Shown here: positions 36,422 through 47,275 of the stretch, one piece after another
Layout of the letters: every line of letters starts with the position of its first letter
Position numbering within the stretch: position 1 is the first letter of the stretch
NCBI RefSeq assembly: GCF_001729485.1
Contig: NZ_CP017157.1
Coordinates: 1,860,001 to 1,924,000, forward strand
Source of the DNA: Streptomyces lydicus
Lineage (GTDB): Bacteria > Actinomycetota > Actinomycetes > Streptomycetales > Streptomycetaceae
Direction of reading: 5' to 3'
DNA length: 64,000 nucleotides
Notes under the pieces: model-generated
What the model saw: only the letters and a program-made list of their open reading frames with translations
Database searches by the model: none
Told to the model about the DNA's origin: nothing
Position numbers and translations under genes: made by a program

Positions 36422-36459
36422 ATTTCCCGTCCGTTGCTCTTTTGTGAACCGCAGGTTAC
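36422..36459 (-). promoter_or_regulatory. Candidate GlnR double box upstream of glnII
   Basis: On the minus strand four pentamers with exact six-base gaps read GTAAC, TTCAC, GCAAC, GAAAT. This matches the gTnAc-n6-GaAAc-n6-gTnAc-n6-GaAAc layout of Streptomyces GlnR sites, with the first b-box poor. GlnR would activate or repress glnII with nitrogen supply. The remainder of the 312-base gap to the divergent oxidoreductase shows nothing else clear. Confidence 0.5.
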
Positions 36460-36665
36460 TCAGCCGGACATCCCGCCATTTCGAAGGCGAAGAGCCCTGT
36501 TTACCCAGGATTGCTCCCTCGTGCGCGGGGTGTTCTGCACCGGTTTGTCGCTTGCCGTGTGGCGGACGACTCACCCGCGCGGCTTCCGCGGCCGTATGGA
36601 TTACCCGGCCGGCCCGCGGCGGGCGGCTGCCCCGTGCGCGGCGCGCCCCGCGAGACACTGACCGC

Positions 36666-37574
36666 ATGACGACCATGCGCATCGGACTCCTCGGTACCGG
36701 CCCCTGGGCGCGCAGCGTCCACGCCCCCGCGCTCGCCGCCCACCCCGGCGTCGACCTCGCCGGCGTCTGGGGGCGCAGGGCGGAGGCCGCGGCCGCGCTC
36801 GCCCAGGCCCACGACAGCCGCCCGTACGCCGACCCCGGGGAACTGTTCGCCGACTGCGACGCCGTCGCGCTCGCCCTCCCGCCGTCCGTCCAGGGCCCGT
36901 TGGCGGTCCGCGCCGCCGAGGCCGGCTGCCACCTCCTCCTGGACAAGCCGGTCGCCACCTCCGTGCCCGAGGCCCGCGCGGTCGCCGACGCCGCGGACCG
37001 CGCCGGCGTCGCCTCGGTGGTCTTCTTCACCGCCCGCTTCGGCAAGGAGGAGGGCGAGTGGATCGCCGCGCAGGCCGCCGCCGGCGGCTGGTTCACCGCG
37101 CACGCCGACTGGCTCGCCCCGGTCTTCGTCGAGGGCACCAGCAGCCCCTACGCCCACTCGCCCTGGCGCCGGGAGAAGGGCGGCCTGTGGGACATCGGCC
37201 CGCACGTGCTGTCCGTCCTCCTCGCGGTGCTCGGCGACGCGGAGACGGTGACCGCCGCCCGCGGGCCGGCCGACACGGTGCTGCTGACGATGCGGCACAG
37301 CAGCGGCGCGGCCAGCTCGGCCACGGTCGGCCTGACCGCGCCGCCCGCCGCGGCCGGCGTCGAGGTCACCCTGCGCGGCACCGCCGGCGTCACCGCCCTG
37401 CCCCGCCGGCAGCAGGGCGCCGACGCGGCCTACCACCGCGCGGTCGACGCCCTGCTCGCCGCGGCCGGCACCGGCCTGCCGAACGCCTGCGACGTCCACT
37501 TCGGCCTGCGGGTCACCGAGATCCTCGCCGCCGCGGAGGCGTCCCTGGACTCCCTCATGCCTCTCGGGTCATGA
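36666..37574 (+). CDS. Gfo/Idh/MocA-family oxidoreductase
   Basis: A 302-residue NAD(P)-dependent oxidoreductase: the Rossmann start MRIGLLGTGPWARSVHAPAL, then LLLDKPVATSVPEARAVADAA with the EKP-type motif changed to DKP, and GGLWDIGPHVLSVLLAVLG near residue 175. Substrates in this family are mostly sugars or cyclitols; none can be assigned here. Divergent from glnII and 106 bases ahead of an acyl-CoA ligase gene. Confidence 0.87.
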   Translation: MTTMRIGLLGTGPWARSVHAPALAAHPGVDLAGVWGRRAEAAAALAQAHDSRPYADPGELFADCDAVALALPPSVQGPLAVRAAEAGCHLLLDKPVATSVPEARAVADAADRAGVASVVFFTARFGKEEGEWIAAQAAAGGWFTAHADWLAPVFVEGTSSPYAHSPWRREKGGLWDIGPHVLSVLLAVLGDAETVTAARGPADTVLLTMRHSSGAASSATVGLTAPPAAAGVEVTLRGTAGVTALPRRQQGADAAYHRAVDALLAAAGTGLPNACDVHFGLRVTEILAAAEASLDSLMPLGS

Positions 37575-37680
37575 GCGAATGACGGAATTGGTCATGGAGG
37601 CCGTGAGCGGGGCGACGTAGCGTCGAGGGTGTCAACGGGCCGCCGGCCGGCCCGCCACCGCACCGAGGGAGCCCCGCGCC

Positions 37681-39273
37681 ATGACGTCCGCCACCGGATT
37701 CACCAGCTACGTCGACTCCGTCCTCGCCGCCCTCGCCCGCGACCCGGCCCGTACGGTGCTGACCGGCCCGGACGCGCCCCCCGGCACCGGCGCCGCGGCG
37801 GGCCCCGGCACCCGCCCCGAGGTCACCGCCGGCGCCTTACACGCCACCGTCCACCGCATGGCGGCGGTGCTCGCCGCGCACGGCATCGGCCGCGGCCGCA
37901 CCGTCTCCCTCCTCAGCGGCAACCGCCACGAGGTGCTCGCCGCCCGCTACGCCGCCAACCTCGTCGGCGCCCGCATCGTGCTCCTCTACGACGGCATGGC
38001 CGCCGAACCCCTGGCCCGGATCACCGAGAGCGCCGACACCGCGCTGCTCCTCGTCGACCCCGCTCTGCACACCACCGCACGGGACCTGCTCCGGCTCATC
38101 CGCGGCCCGGAGCCCGAGGTCATGACCCTCGGCCCGTCGCCCGCGCCCGCCCTCGGCCTCGACCTGCTGGCGGAGTCGGCGGCGCTGCCGGCCACCCCCG
38201 TCGTGCCGAGCGCCGCCCGCCCCGAGGACGACTGGTGCATCCGGCACACCGGCGGAACGACCGGCATTCCCAAGGGAGTCCGGATGGGCCACGCCGCGTA
38301 CGCCGCGATGCTCGCCCAGCAGCCGGTCGCCGGCGAGGAGCCGCCCCGCCTCCTCGCCTGCACCTCGCTCGCCCACCTGGCGGGGGTGCTGACCGACCTG
38401 ACGCTCGTGTCGGGCGGCTCCGTCGTCCTGCACCGCGCCTTCGACCCCGCCGCGGTGCTCGCCGCCGTCGCCCGCGACCGCATCAGCCACCTCTGGCTGC
38501 TGCCCCCGCTCCTCTACCGCCTCCTGGACGACCCCACCCTGCCCGGCACCGACCTCACCTCGCTGGTCAGCATCACCTACGGCGGTTGCGTGGCCTCCCC
38601 GTCGCGGCTGACCGAGGCCGCCAAGGTCTTCGGCCCGGTGCTGTACGGCGTCTACGGCATGTCCGAGGCGATGTCGCTCACCGTGGCCCTCCCGGAGGAC
38701 CACGTCCCGACCGGCCCCGGCGGCCGGATCACCGTCGGCCGCCCGCTGCCCGGCGTCGAACTCGCCATCCGTGACGCGGACGGGCGGGACCTGCCGACGG
38801 GGGAGCAGGGCGAGGTCTGCGTGCGCTCCGCCGGCGTGATGACCGGCTACTGGAAGCAGCCCGAGCTGACCGCGCGGGTGCTGACCGGCGACGGCTGGCT
38901 GCGCACCGGCGACGCCGGATGCCTGGACGAGGAGGGCCGGCTCTACCTCGTCGACCGGGTCAAGGACCTGATCATCGTCGTCGGCGGCCACGTCCACCCG
39001 GCGGAGGTCGAGGACCTGCTGCACACCCACCCCGCGGTCGCCCACTGCGCGGTCTTCGGCGTCCGCCGGGCCGACGACAGCGAGGAGGTGCACGCCGCGG
39101 TGGTGCCCGCCCCGGGGCACCCGGCCGACCCCGACGCGCTGCGCGCCTTCGTCACCGAGCACAAGGGCACCCTCTACGCCCCGGCCGCCGTGCACGTCGT
39201 CGACGAGATCCCGCTGACCCCCGCCGGCAAGCCCGACAAGACCCGGCTGCGGGCGGGCGCCGCGCGGGCCTGA
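37681..39273 (+). CDS. Acyl-CoA synthetase / AMP-dependent ligase with a TTA codon
   Basis: A 530-residue ANL-superfamily enzyme: P-loop HTGGTTGIPKGVRMGH, GVYGMSEAM, TGDGWLRTGDAGCLDEEGRLYLVDRVKDLIIVVGGHVHPAEVED and the catalytic lysine motif LTPAGKPDKTRLR at the end. It activates a carboxylic acid through an adenylate, probably to a CoA thioester. Residue 53 is a TTA codon (37837-37839), implying bldA-dependent translation. With nearby FadH and carnitine acyltransferase genes it may belong to acyl metabolism, though it is separated from them by the hairpin at 39.34 kb. Confidence 0.87.
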   Translation: MTSATGFTSYVDSVLAALARDPARTVLTGPDAPPGTGAAAGPGTRPEVTAGALHATVHRMAAVLAAHGIGRGRTVSLLSGNRHEVLAARYAANLVGARIVLLYDGMAAEPLARITESADTALLLVDPALHTTARDLLRLIRGPEPEVMTLGPSPAPALGLDLLAESAALPATPVVPSAARPEDDWCIRHTGGTTGIPKGVRMGHAAYAAMLAQQPVAGEEPPRLLACTSLAHLAGVLTDLTLVSGGSVVLHRAFDPAAVLAAVARDRISHLWLLPPLLYRLLDDPTLPGTDLTSLVSITYGGCVASPSRLTEAAKVFGPVLYGVYGMSEAMSLTVALPEDHVPTGPGGRITVGRPLPGVELAIRDADGRDLPTGEQGEVCVRSAGVMTGYWKQPELTARVLTGDGWLRTGDAGCLDEEGRLYLVDRVKDLIIVVGGHVHPAEVEDLLHTHPAVAHCAVFGVRRADDSEEVHAAVVPAPGHPADPDALRAFVTEHKGTLYAPAAVHVVDEIPLTPAGKPDKTRLRAGAARA

Positions 39274-39339
39274 ACCGCTCCGCCCGCGGGGGCCGGGACG
39301 GGGGTCGGCAGGGGCTCGCGCGGGGGCGGTCGAAGGGCC

Positions 39340-39379
39340 GGCCAGGGGGGTTCAAATCCCCCCTGGCCAGGGGCTTTTG
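39340..39379 (+). other. tRNA T-arm-like hairpin; terminator or att-site remnant
   Basis: GGCCAGGGGGG and CCCCCCTGGCC form perfect 11-base arms around TTCAAAT, the exact T-loop sequence of a tRNA, and AGGGGCTTTT follows. The 75 bases upstream do not fold as a tRNA, so no complete gene is present. It could be the acyl-CoA ligase terminator, or the tRNA-end copy left by an integrative element. The small gene that follows has no clear family. Confidence 0.5.
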
Positions 39380-39444
39380 TCAGTGGTGGCCGGTAGAATG
39401 GGAACCAGTCAGTGAGGGTTTTCCCACGCTCCAGGAGGTCGCCG

Positions 39445-39717
39445 ATGGCCGCTGCCACACTCATGACGAAGCCTCTCCCGGCCCACCCGCTGCCCAAGAA
39501 GCCGCTGCCCGCGGGATGGCCGCGCGAGCGGTACGAATCCCACAACCGCCGCCTGAAGGCCATGCGGCTCGCCATAGCCCTGATGGACACCGGCGTCTAC
39601 CGCCCCGAGCAGGCCCACAACCGCAAGATCCGGCACACCGCCGCCCAAATAGGCGTCCACGCCCCCTCCGACACGACCTGCCGACTCGTGCGCACACTCC
39701 TCTACGACAACTGCTGA
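39445..39717 (+). CDS. Small basic hypothetical protein
   Basis: A 90-residue basic protein starting MAAATLMTKPLPAHPLPKKP, followed by YESHNRRLKAMRLAIALMDTGVY and HNRKIRHTAAQIGVHAPSDTTCRLVRTLL. AGGAGG lies six bases before the ATG at 39445, a strong initiation site. The second half looks like a small helical, perhaps nucleic-acid-binding, fold. I do not recognise the family. It follows the T-arm-like hairpin, so it may be cargo of a former integrative element. Confidence 0.7.
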   Translation: MAAATLMTKPLPAHPLPKKPLPAGWPRERYESHNRRLKAMRLAIALMDTGVYRPEQAHNRKIRHTAAQIGVHAPSDTTCRLVRTLLYDNC

Positions 39718-39787
39718 CGGCCCGACGGCCGGCGCCGGGCGACCGGCGCCGGCCCCGCACGGCGGACGCGGGCGGGCGGCCCGGGGG

Positions 39788-40378
39788 TCACTCCCCGGGC
39801 CGCCCGCCCGCGTCCGCGTCCGCGGTGCCCGCCGGGTCCTCCCCGGCCGCCATCTCCTCGACCTCGGCCAGCGCCTCCTCCAGCCACGCCACCCAGAACG
39901 TCTCCAGCCCGATGCCGGCCCGCAGCACCAGCCGCCGCAGCCGGTCCGCCGGCTCGGCCGCGGCCCCGAAGTCGCGGCCCTCGATCTCCTCGTACTCCGC
40001 CAACTGCCGCCGGTGCAGGCCGAGATGACGGCGCAGCTCCTCGTCGAGACCGGTCCGCCCCACCACCGCGGCCGCCCGCAGCCGCAGCAGCAGCGCGTCC
40101 CGGATGGGCTTGGACTCCTGCTCGCCCGACGCCCAGCCGGTCAGCTCCGCGCGGCCCGCGGGCAGCACCTCGAACTCCTTCTTCTGCCCACGGGCCGGCT
40201 GCTCGGACGGCAGCGCCCGGATGAACCCGGCCCGCTCCAGCTTCCCCAGCTCCCGGTAGATCTGCTGATGCGTCGCCGACCAGAAGTAGCCGATCGACCG
40301 GTCGAAGCGACGGGTCAGCTCCAGCCCCGACGACGGCTTTTCCAGCAGGGCGGTGAGGATCGCGTGCGGGAGTGACAT
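39788..40378 (-). CDS. PadR-family regulator
   Basis: A 196-residue PadR protein: an N-terminal winged helix (HAILTALLEKPSSGLELTRRFDRSIGYFWSATHQQIYRELGKLERAGFIR) and a C-terminal helical dimerisation part. No Shine-Dalgarno sequence precedes the ATG; TAGGAT lies six bases upstream, the position of a -10 element in leaderless Streptomyces genes. It follows the FadH-type gene by 47 bases on the same strand and may regulate it. Confidence 0.88.
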   Translation of the reverse strand: MSLPHAILTALLEKPSSGLELTRRFDRSIGYFWSATHQQIYRELGKLERAGFIRALPSEQPARGQKKEFEVLPAGRAELTGWASGEQESKPIRDALLLRLRAAAVVGRTGLDEELRRHLGLHRRQLAEYEEIEGRDFGAAAEPADRLRRLVLRAGIGLETFWVAWLEEALAEVEEMAAGEDPAGTADADAGGRPGE

Positions 40379-40425
40379 GGAGGAATCCTAGGCACCGCGA
40401 CCGCGGGCCACCCGGCGTCCGCGGC

Positions 40426-42645
<2,220 letters not shown>

Positions 42646-42737
42646 TCACAGACAACGCCCCGGCCCCTGTGACAGCTTCAAGTGCGCTTCTTCACGGGGG
42701 AGTTGACGTAGGTGTTCAGGCACGTGGAGAGGAACGT

Positions 42738-43607
42738 ATGAGCACGCTGGAAGCCATGACGCTGGATCAGGTGGTCGACACCGCCCGCTACCCCCTGTCG
42801 GAGCCGGAGAGCGCCGCCGCGCAGGCGGTGGTCGACCGGGCCCGGCACGAGCTGGACACCGTCGGCTGCACCGTTCTGCCGGACTTCATCCATCCCGCGC
42901 AGCGAGAGGTCCTGCGCCGCGAGTGCGCCGCCCTCGCCCCCCGGGCGCACGCCGACGTCGAGACCGTCAACGTCTACAACATCGCGGTCGACCGCTCCCT
43001 GCCGGCCGGCCACCCGGGGCGCAGGTCCTTCGAACGCGGCAACGCCTTCGTCGCCCGGGACCGCATCCCCGACGGCTCCCTCATCAGCCGGCTGTACACG
43101 CACGCCGCCTTCCAGCGCTTCCTCGCCCACTGCTTCCGGCTGCCCCGGCTGCACGAACTGGCCGACCCGCTCTCCGGGCTCGTCCTCAACGTCGTCGGGC
43201 CCGGCAAGGAACACCCCTGGCACTTCGACACCAACGAGTTCACGGTGAGCATGCTCACCCAGGAGGCGGACTCCGGCGGCGTCTTCGAGTACTGCCCGAA
43301 CATCCGCTCCGCGCACGACGAGCACTTCCCCGACGTCCGGGACGTCCTGGAGGGCCGGGGCGAGCGGCTGACCCGGCGCCTCACCCTCCGCCCGGGCGAC
43401 CTCCAGCTGTTCAAGGGCCGCTATTCGCTGCACCGGGTGAGCCCCGTCGAGGGCGACACCGCGCGGCACTCGGCGATCTTCGCCTACAGCGAGCGCCCCG
43501 GCGTCATCGGGAGCGTGTCCCGTACCCGCCAGCTCTTCGGCCGGGTACGCCCCGAGCACCTGGCGGCCGAGGGCCGAGCGATACGCGGCGACCGGCTCCT
43601 GGACTGA
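42738..43607 (+). CDS. 2OG-Fe(II) oxygenase (BesD/ArpA-like fold)
   Basis: A 289-residue non-haem iron oxygenase. The metal triad is visible as H162 and D164 in HPWHFDTNEFTVSMLTQ and distal H232 in YSLHRVSP, with R244 in ARHSAIFAYSE placed for 2-oxoglutarate. The HPWHFD...GGVFEY layout recalls the BesD-like amino-acid halogenase/hydroxylase group; the aspartate is kept, so hydroxylation rather than halogenation is expected. GGAGAGGA precedes the ATG at 42738. It is 175 bases upstream of a carnitine acyltransferase gene on the same strand. Confidence 0.82.
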   Translation: MSTLEAMTLDQVVDTARYPLSEPESAAAQAVVDRARHELDTVGCTVLPDFIHPAQREVLRRECAALAPRAHADVETVNVYNIAVDRSLPAGHPGRRSFERGNAFVARDRIPDGSLISRLYTHAAFQRFLAHCFRLPRLHELADPLSGLVLNVVGPGKEHPWHFDTNEFTVSMLTQEADSGGVFEYCPNIRSAHDEHFPDVRDVLEGRGERLTRRLTLRPGDLQLFKGRYSLHRVSPVEGDTARHSAIFAYSERPGVIGSVSRTRQLFGRVRPEHLAAEGRAIRGDRLLD

Positions 43608-43782
43608 ACCCGACGACCAGCCCCTGGACCGACTGACGCGGCGGCGCACCGCCCCCACCCGTACGCCGGGCCCCTCCCGGCCCAAAAGGTGTTCAAACGG
43701 CGGCGGTTCGCCGTCGCGCAGGCGCAGGCTCTGGTAGTCCCAAGGCACCCGCACGCACCGACGACCCGAATCGAGACCGGAC

Positions 43783-45645
43783 GTGAACCACAGTCAGGGC
43801 GCACCGGCCACCCCGACGACCCCCACCGCCCCGGCGCCTCCCGCGCCCACCCCGACCTTCGCGCTGGAGGACAGCCTCCCGCGGGTCCCGCTGCCCTCCC
43901 TGGAGGAGAGCTGCGCGCGGTTCCTCGCCTGGTGCGGGCCGCTGCTGACCGCCGGCGAACTGGCCGGCACGGAGGCGGAGGTGGCCGCCTTCCTCCGGCC
44001 CGACGGCCCCGGCCAGGTGCTCCAGAGGGCCCTGGAGGAGTACGACGCCACCAAGGGCGTGCACAGCTGGCTGGACACCTTCTGGCCCTACCGCTACCTC
44101 GGCCGCCGGGACCGCATCGCCCTCAACGCCAACTTCTTCTTCCTCTTCCAGGACACCGGCCGGCCCCAGCTGGAACGGGCGGCCGGCCTCATCGCCGCCG
44201 CCCTGAACCACAAGCACCAACTGGACCGCGAACTCATCCCTCCCGTGGTCCAGCGCGGCCGCCCCCAGACCATGGAACAGAACAAGTTCCTCTTCTCCAC
44301 CACCCGGATCCCCGGCGCGCAACAGGACACCGTCCGCGCCCCGTACAGCGAGGACTGGCCGGGCCCGTCCGACGCCCGGCACATCGTGGTCTTCTTCCGC
44401 GGCGGCATGGTCAAGCTGGACGTGCTGGGCCCGGAGGGCGTACCGCACAGCCTGGACGAGCTGGAGGCCGGGCTGCGCGCCGTCGTCGAGGCCGGCACGA
44501 CCGCGCCGCCGCCCGGCGCGGACGCCCCGGTCGGCCACCTCACCACCATGGCCCGCGCCGAATGGGCGGCCACCCGGGACGCCCTGCTCGCCCACCACCC
44601 GGCCAACGCCGCCGCCCTCGACGACGTCGAGACCGCCCTGTTCTGCGTCTGCCTGGAGGACTTCGCCCCCGCCGACACCCAGCAGACCTGCGACGAACTG
44701 CTCTACGGCGACCGCGGCAACCGCTGGTTCGACAAGGCCGTCTCCTTCGTCGTCTTCGCCGACGGCCGGGCCGGCATCAACGTCGAACACTGCGAGCTGG
44801 ACGGCACCACCGTCCTCGGCCTCGTCGACGCCCTGCTCGCCACCCCCGCCGAGGAACACTCCCGCCGCTCCGGCGCCCGCCCCCAGGGCCCGCCCGCCCT
44901 GAGCCCGCTCACCTTCCACCTCGACGACGCGCTGCGCGACCGGGTGCACTCCGCAGCCGAGGCGTTCGCGCAGTACGGTGCCGACACCGCCACCCGCACC
45001 GTCTCCTTCGACGACTTCGGGGCCGACACCGCCAAGTCCCTCGGTGTCTCGCCGGACGCCTTCGTCCAGCTCGCCTACCAACTGGCCCACCAGCGCGCGA
45101 AGGGGCGTCTGGGCGCCACCTACGAGTCGATCGCCACCCGGCAGTGGCGACGCGGCCGCACCGAGGCGATGCGCGTCGTCACCCCGGAGATCGTGGAGTT
45201 CGTGGCCGCCATGGAGGACCCGGCGACCGACCCGGAAACCCGCCGCGCCGCCCTCCGTACCGCCGCCGCGGCGCACGTCACCCGCGCCCAGCAGTGCCAG
45301 GCCGGCGACGCCCCCGAACAGCACCTCTGGGAGCTCGAACTCATCCAGCGCCGCCGCGGCACCGAACTCGGCGTCACCGAGCAGCCCGCCCTCTACCGCA
45401 GCCCCGGCTGGCTGGTCATGCGCGACGACTACCTCAGCACCAGCTCCGCCCCCTCCCGCCACATCCAGTACTTCGGCTTCGGCTCCACCAGCAGCCGCTG
45501 CATCGGCGTCGCGTACGTCCTCCTGCCCGACCGCTTCCACCTCTACCTGAGCACCCCCGCCCCGGTGGCCGACCAGATGCACACCTTCGCCGACCAGCTC
45601 CGTGCCGCGGTCCGCGAACTGCGGGACCTGCTGACCACCGCGTGA
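43783..45645 (+). CDS. Choline/carnitine O-acyltransferase family enzyme
   Basis: A 620-residue carnitine-acyltransferase-like protein: PLPSLEESCARFLAW at the start of the fold, catalytic H336 in GINVEHCELDG, and the substrate-side STSS motif in YLSTSSAPSRHIQYFGFGSTSSRCIGVAYVLLPDRFHLYLST. It should move an acyl group between CoA and a hydroxylated quaternary amine such as carnitine. Such enzymes are uncommon in bacteria. GTG start at 43783 with a weak ribosome-binding site. The pairing with an iron oxygenase suggests that the acyl acceptor may be made locally by hydroxylation. Confidence 0.87.
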   Translation: MNHSQGAPATPTTPTAPAPPAPTPTFALEDSLPRVPLPSLEESCARFLAWCGPLLTAGELAGTEAEVAAFLRPDGPGQVLQRALEEYDATKGVHSWLDTFWPYRYLGRRDRIALNANFFFLFQDTGRPQLERAAGLIAAALNHKHQLDRELIPPVVQRGRPQTMEQNKFLFSTTRIPGAQQDTVRAPYSEDWPGPSDARHIVVFFRGGMVKLDVLGPEGVPHSLDELEAGLRAVVEAGTTAPPPGADAPVGHLTTMARAEWAATRDALLAHHPANAAALDDVETALFCVCLEDFAPADTQQTCDELLYGDRGNRWFDKAVSFVVFADGRAGINVEHCELDGTTVLGLVDALLATPAEEHSRRSGARPQGPPALSPLTFHLDDALRDRVHSAAEAFAQYGADTATRTVSFDDFGADTAKSLGVSPDAFVQLAYQLAHQRAKGRLGATYESIATRQWRRGRTEAMRVVTPEIVEFVAAMEDPATDPETRRAALRTAAAAHVTRAQQCQAGDAPEQHLWELELIQRRRGTELGVTEQPALYRSPGWLVMRDDYLSTSSAPSRHIQYFGFGSTSSRCIGVAYVLLPDRFHLYLSTPAPVADQMHTFADQLRAAVRELRDLLTTA

Positions 45646-45683
45646 GCCCACCCGGCGGCCTCCCTTCCGCGATAGAAAGGAGC

Positions 45684-46205
45684 ATGACCGAGCGCAAGGG
45701 AAGGTCGCCGGACGCCGGCGACGTCGACGCGGTGACCCGCGCGGTACTGACCGCCTCCCGGGTGCTGGTCGGGGTGTCCGCCCGCTCGTTGACCGCGGTC
45801 GAGGACAAGATCACGCTGCCCCAGTTCCGGCTGCTGGTGGTCCTCTCCGTGCACGGCGCGGCCAATCTGTCCACGGTCGCCGAACTCCTCGGGGTCAACC
45901 CCTCCACCGCGATGCGCATGATCGACCGGCTGACCGGCGTCGGCTTCGCGGCCCGGCAGGCCAGCCCGGACAACCGACGCGAGACGCTGATCCGGCTGAC
46001 CGACGCCGGCCGGCGCGTCGTCGACGAGGTCACCGCCCGCCGCCGCGCCGAGATCGCCGGCGTCGTCAGCCGCATGGAACCCGCCCACCGCGTGGCCCTC
46101 ATCGAGGCCCTCACCGCCTTCACCGAAGCGGCCGGCGAGCCCGCCGTCCCCCCGGCCGGCCACCACTCCTACCCCCTGGGCTGGCCGGACCACCCACCCC
46201 GCTGA
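45684..46205 (+). CDS. MarR-family regulator
   Basis: A 173-residue MarR protein: ITLPQFRLLVVLSVHGAANLSTVAELLGVNPSTAMRMIDRLTGVGFAARQASPDNRRETLIRLTDAGRRVV is the winged-helix core. GAAAGGAG precedes the ATG at 45684. It lies 38 bases after the carnitine acyltransferase gene on the same strand and probably belongs to that unit as its regulator. Converges on lysR with only 22 bases between. Confidence 0.9.
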   Translation: MTERKGRSPDAGDVDAVTRAVLTASRVLVGVSARSLTAVEDKITLPQFRLLVVLSVHGAANLSTVAELLGVNPSTAMRMIDRLTGVGFAARQASPDNRRETLIRLTDAGRRVVDEVTARRRAEIAGVVSRMEPAHRVALIEALTAFTEAAGEPAVPPAGHHSYPLGWPDHPPR

Positions 46206-46227
46206 GAGCCCCCGCCACCGGGGCCCG

Positions 46228-47115
46228 TCAGCCGTTCCCCACCACCTCGGTGAGCACCGCCCGCATCCGCTCGACGAGCGGGTCGGTCTCCTCGGCACGC
46301 CACACCAGGTGCAGCGTGGTCGAGGTGTCGGCCAGCGGCCGGGGCGTCACGCCGACGCGGCGCAGCGCGCGGTGCGAGTCGGCCAGCACCGCGGCACCGA
46401 ACTTGGCCGCGACCAGCGCCAGGAGCGTCTGCACACTGCGGCCCTCGGCGCTGACCTTCGGCACGACACCGGCCCGGTGACAGAGCGCGATGATCTCGTC
46501 GTAGGACCGCGGGGAGACCTCCCGGGGCCAGATGACCAGGGGGATCTGCCCCAGGGCCGTCAGCGGCGCGGGTTCGGGGGAGTGGGCCAGCGGATGCCCG
46601 GCGGGCAGGAACAGCGTCAGCGGCTCCTGCCACCAGACCCGGGTCGCCAGCCGGGCGTCGCGCATCGGGAGGCGCTGCACCGCCAGGTCGAAGCGGCCCT
46701 CCAGTACGCCGCTCGACATCTCGGCATCGTTGAAACTCTCCACCAGCTGGAGGTCCACCCGGGGGAGCTCCCGCCGCACCCGGCTCAGCGCGGCCCCGAG
46801 CGGCCCGTTGATCCCCGAACCGGCGAAGGTCACCGTCAGCCGCCCGGTCATGCCCTGCGCGGCCAGCCGGACGTCCTTCAGCGCGGCCTCCGCCTCCGCC
46901 AGCACCCCGACCGCCCGTCGGACCAGCACCCGGCCGGCCGCCGTCGGCGCCAGTCCCCGACCCTCCCTGACGAACAGCTTCGCCCCCAACTGCCTTTCCA
47001 TCTCCCGCAGTTGACGGCTCAACGTGGGCTGCGTCAGATGCAGTCGCCGCGCCGCGCCGCTGATGCTGCCCTCCTCCGCGATCGCGACCGCATAGCCGAG
47101 TAGCCGTAGCTCCAT
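46228..47115 (-). CDS. LysR-family regulator
   Basis: A 295-residue LysR protein: MELRLLGYAVAIAEEGSISGAARRLHLTQPTLSRQLREMERQLGAKLFVREGRG is the canonical N-terminal HTH, followed by the effector domain. GGGAGGT precedes the ATG at 47115. It is divergent from a carboxymuconolactone decarboxylase family gene, with a T-N11-A dyad between them, the normal LysR arrangement for control of the neighbour. Confidence 0.92.
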   Translation of the reverse strand: MELRLLGYAVAIAEEGSISGAARRLHLTQPTLSRQLREMERQLGAKLFVREGRGLAPTAAGRVLVRRAVGVLAEAEAALKDVRLAAQGMTGRLTVTFAGSGINGPLGAALSRVRRELPRVDLQLVESFNDAEMSSGVLEGRFDLAVQRLPMRDARLATRVWWQEPLTLFLPAGHPLAHSPEPAPLTALGQIPLVIWPREVSPRSYDEIIALCHRAGVVPKVSAEGRSVQTLLALVAAKFGAAVLADSHRALRRVGVTPRPLADTSTTLHLVWRAEETDPLVERMRAVLTEVVGNG

Positions 47116-47150
47116 CCATACCTCCCAGGCATGGCAACCATACCCACCAA

Positions 47151-47163
47151 TGCCTACGAGGCA
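47151..47163. promoter_or_regulatory. LysR-type T-N11-A dyad
   Basis: TGCCT-ACG-AGGCA is a perfect dyad with the T-N11-A spacing of LysR sites, located 36 bases upstream of lysR and 113 before the divergent gene. A second, looser pair GGCAT/ATGCC overlaps it. Confidence 0.55.
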
Positions 47164-47275
47164 GCCCCGGCCGCCGCGTCCACCAGGCTGAGGACAACGC
47201 ACCGGCCACCCGGAGCGCAGTTCCGGAGCGCAGTTCCGGAGGGCACGCTCCCACCACCCGAGGAGAACGGAACCC

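Noticed and set aside
39293..39369. Complete tRNA gene
   Set aside because: Only the T-arm-like hairpin is present; the upstream bases give no D-arm, anticodon stem or matching acceptor strand.
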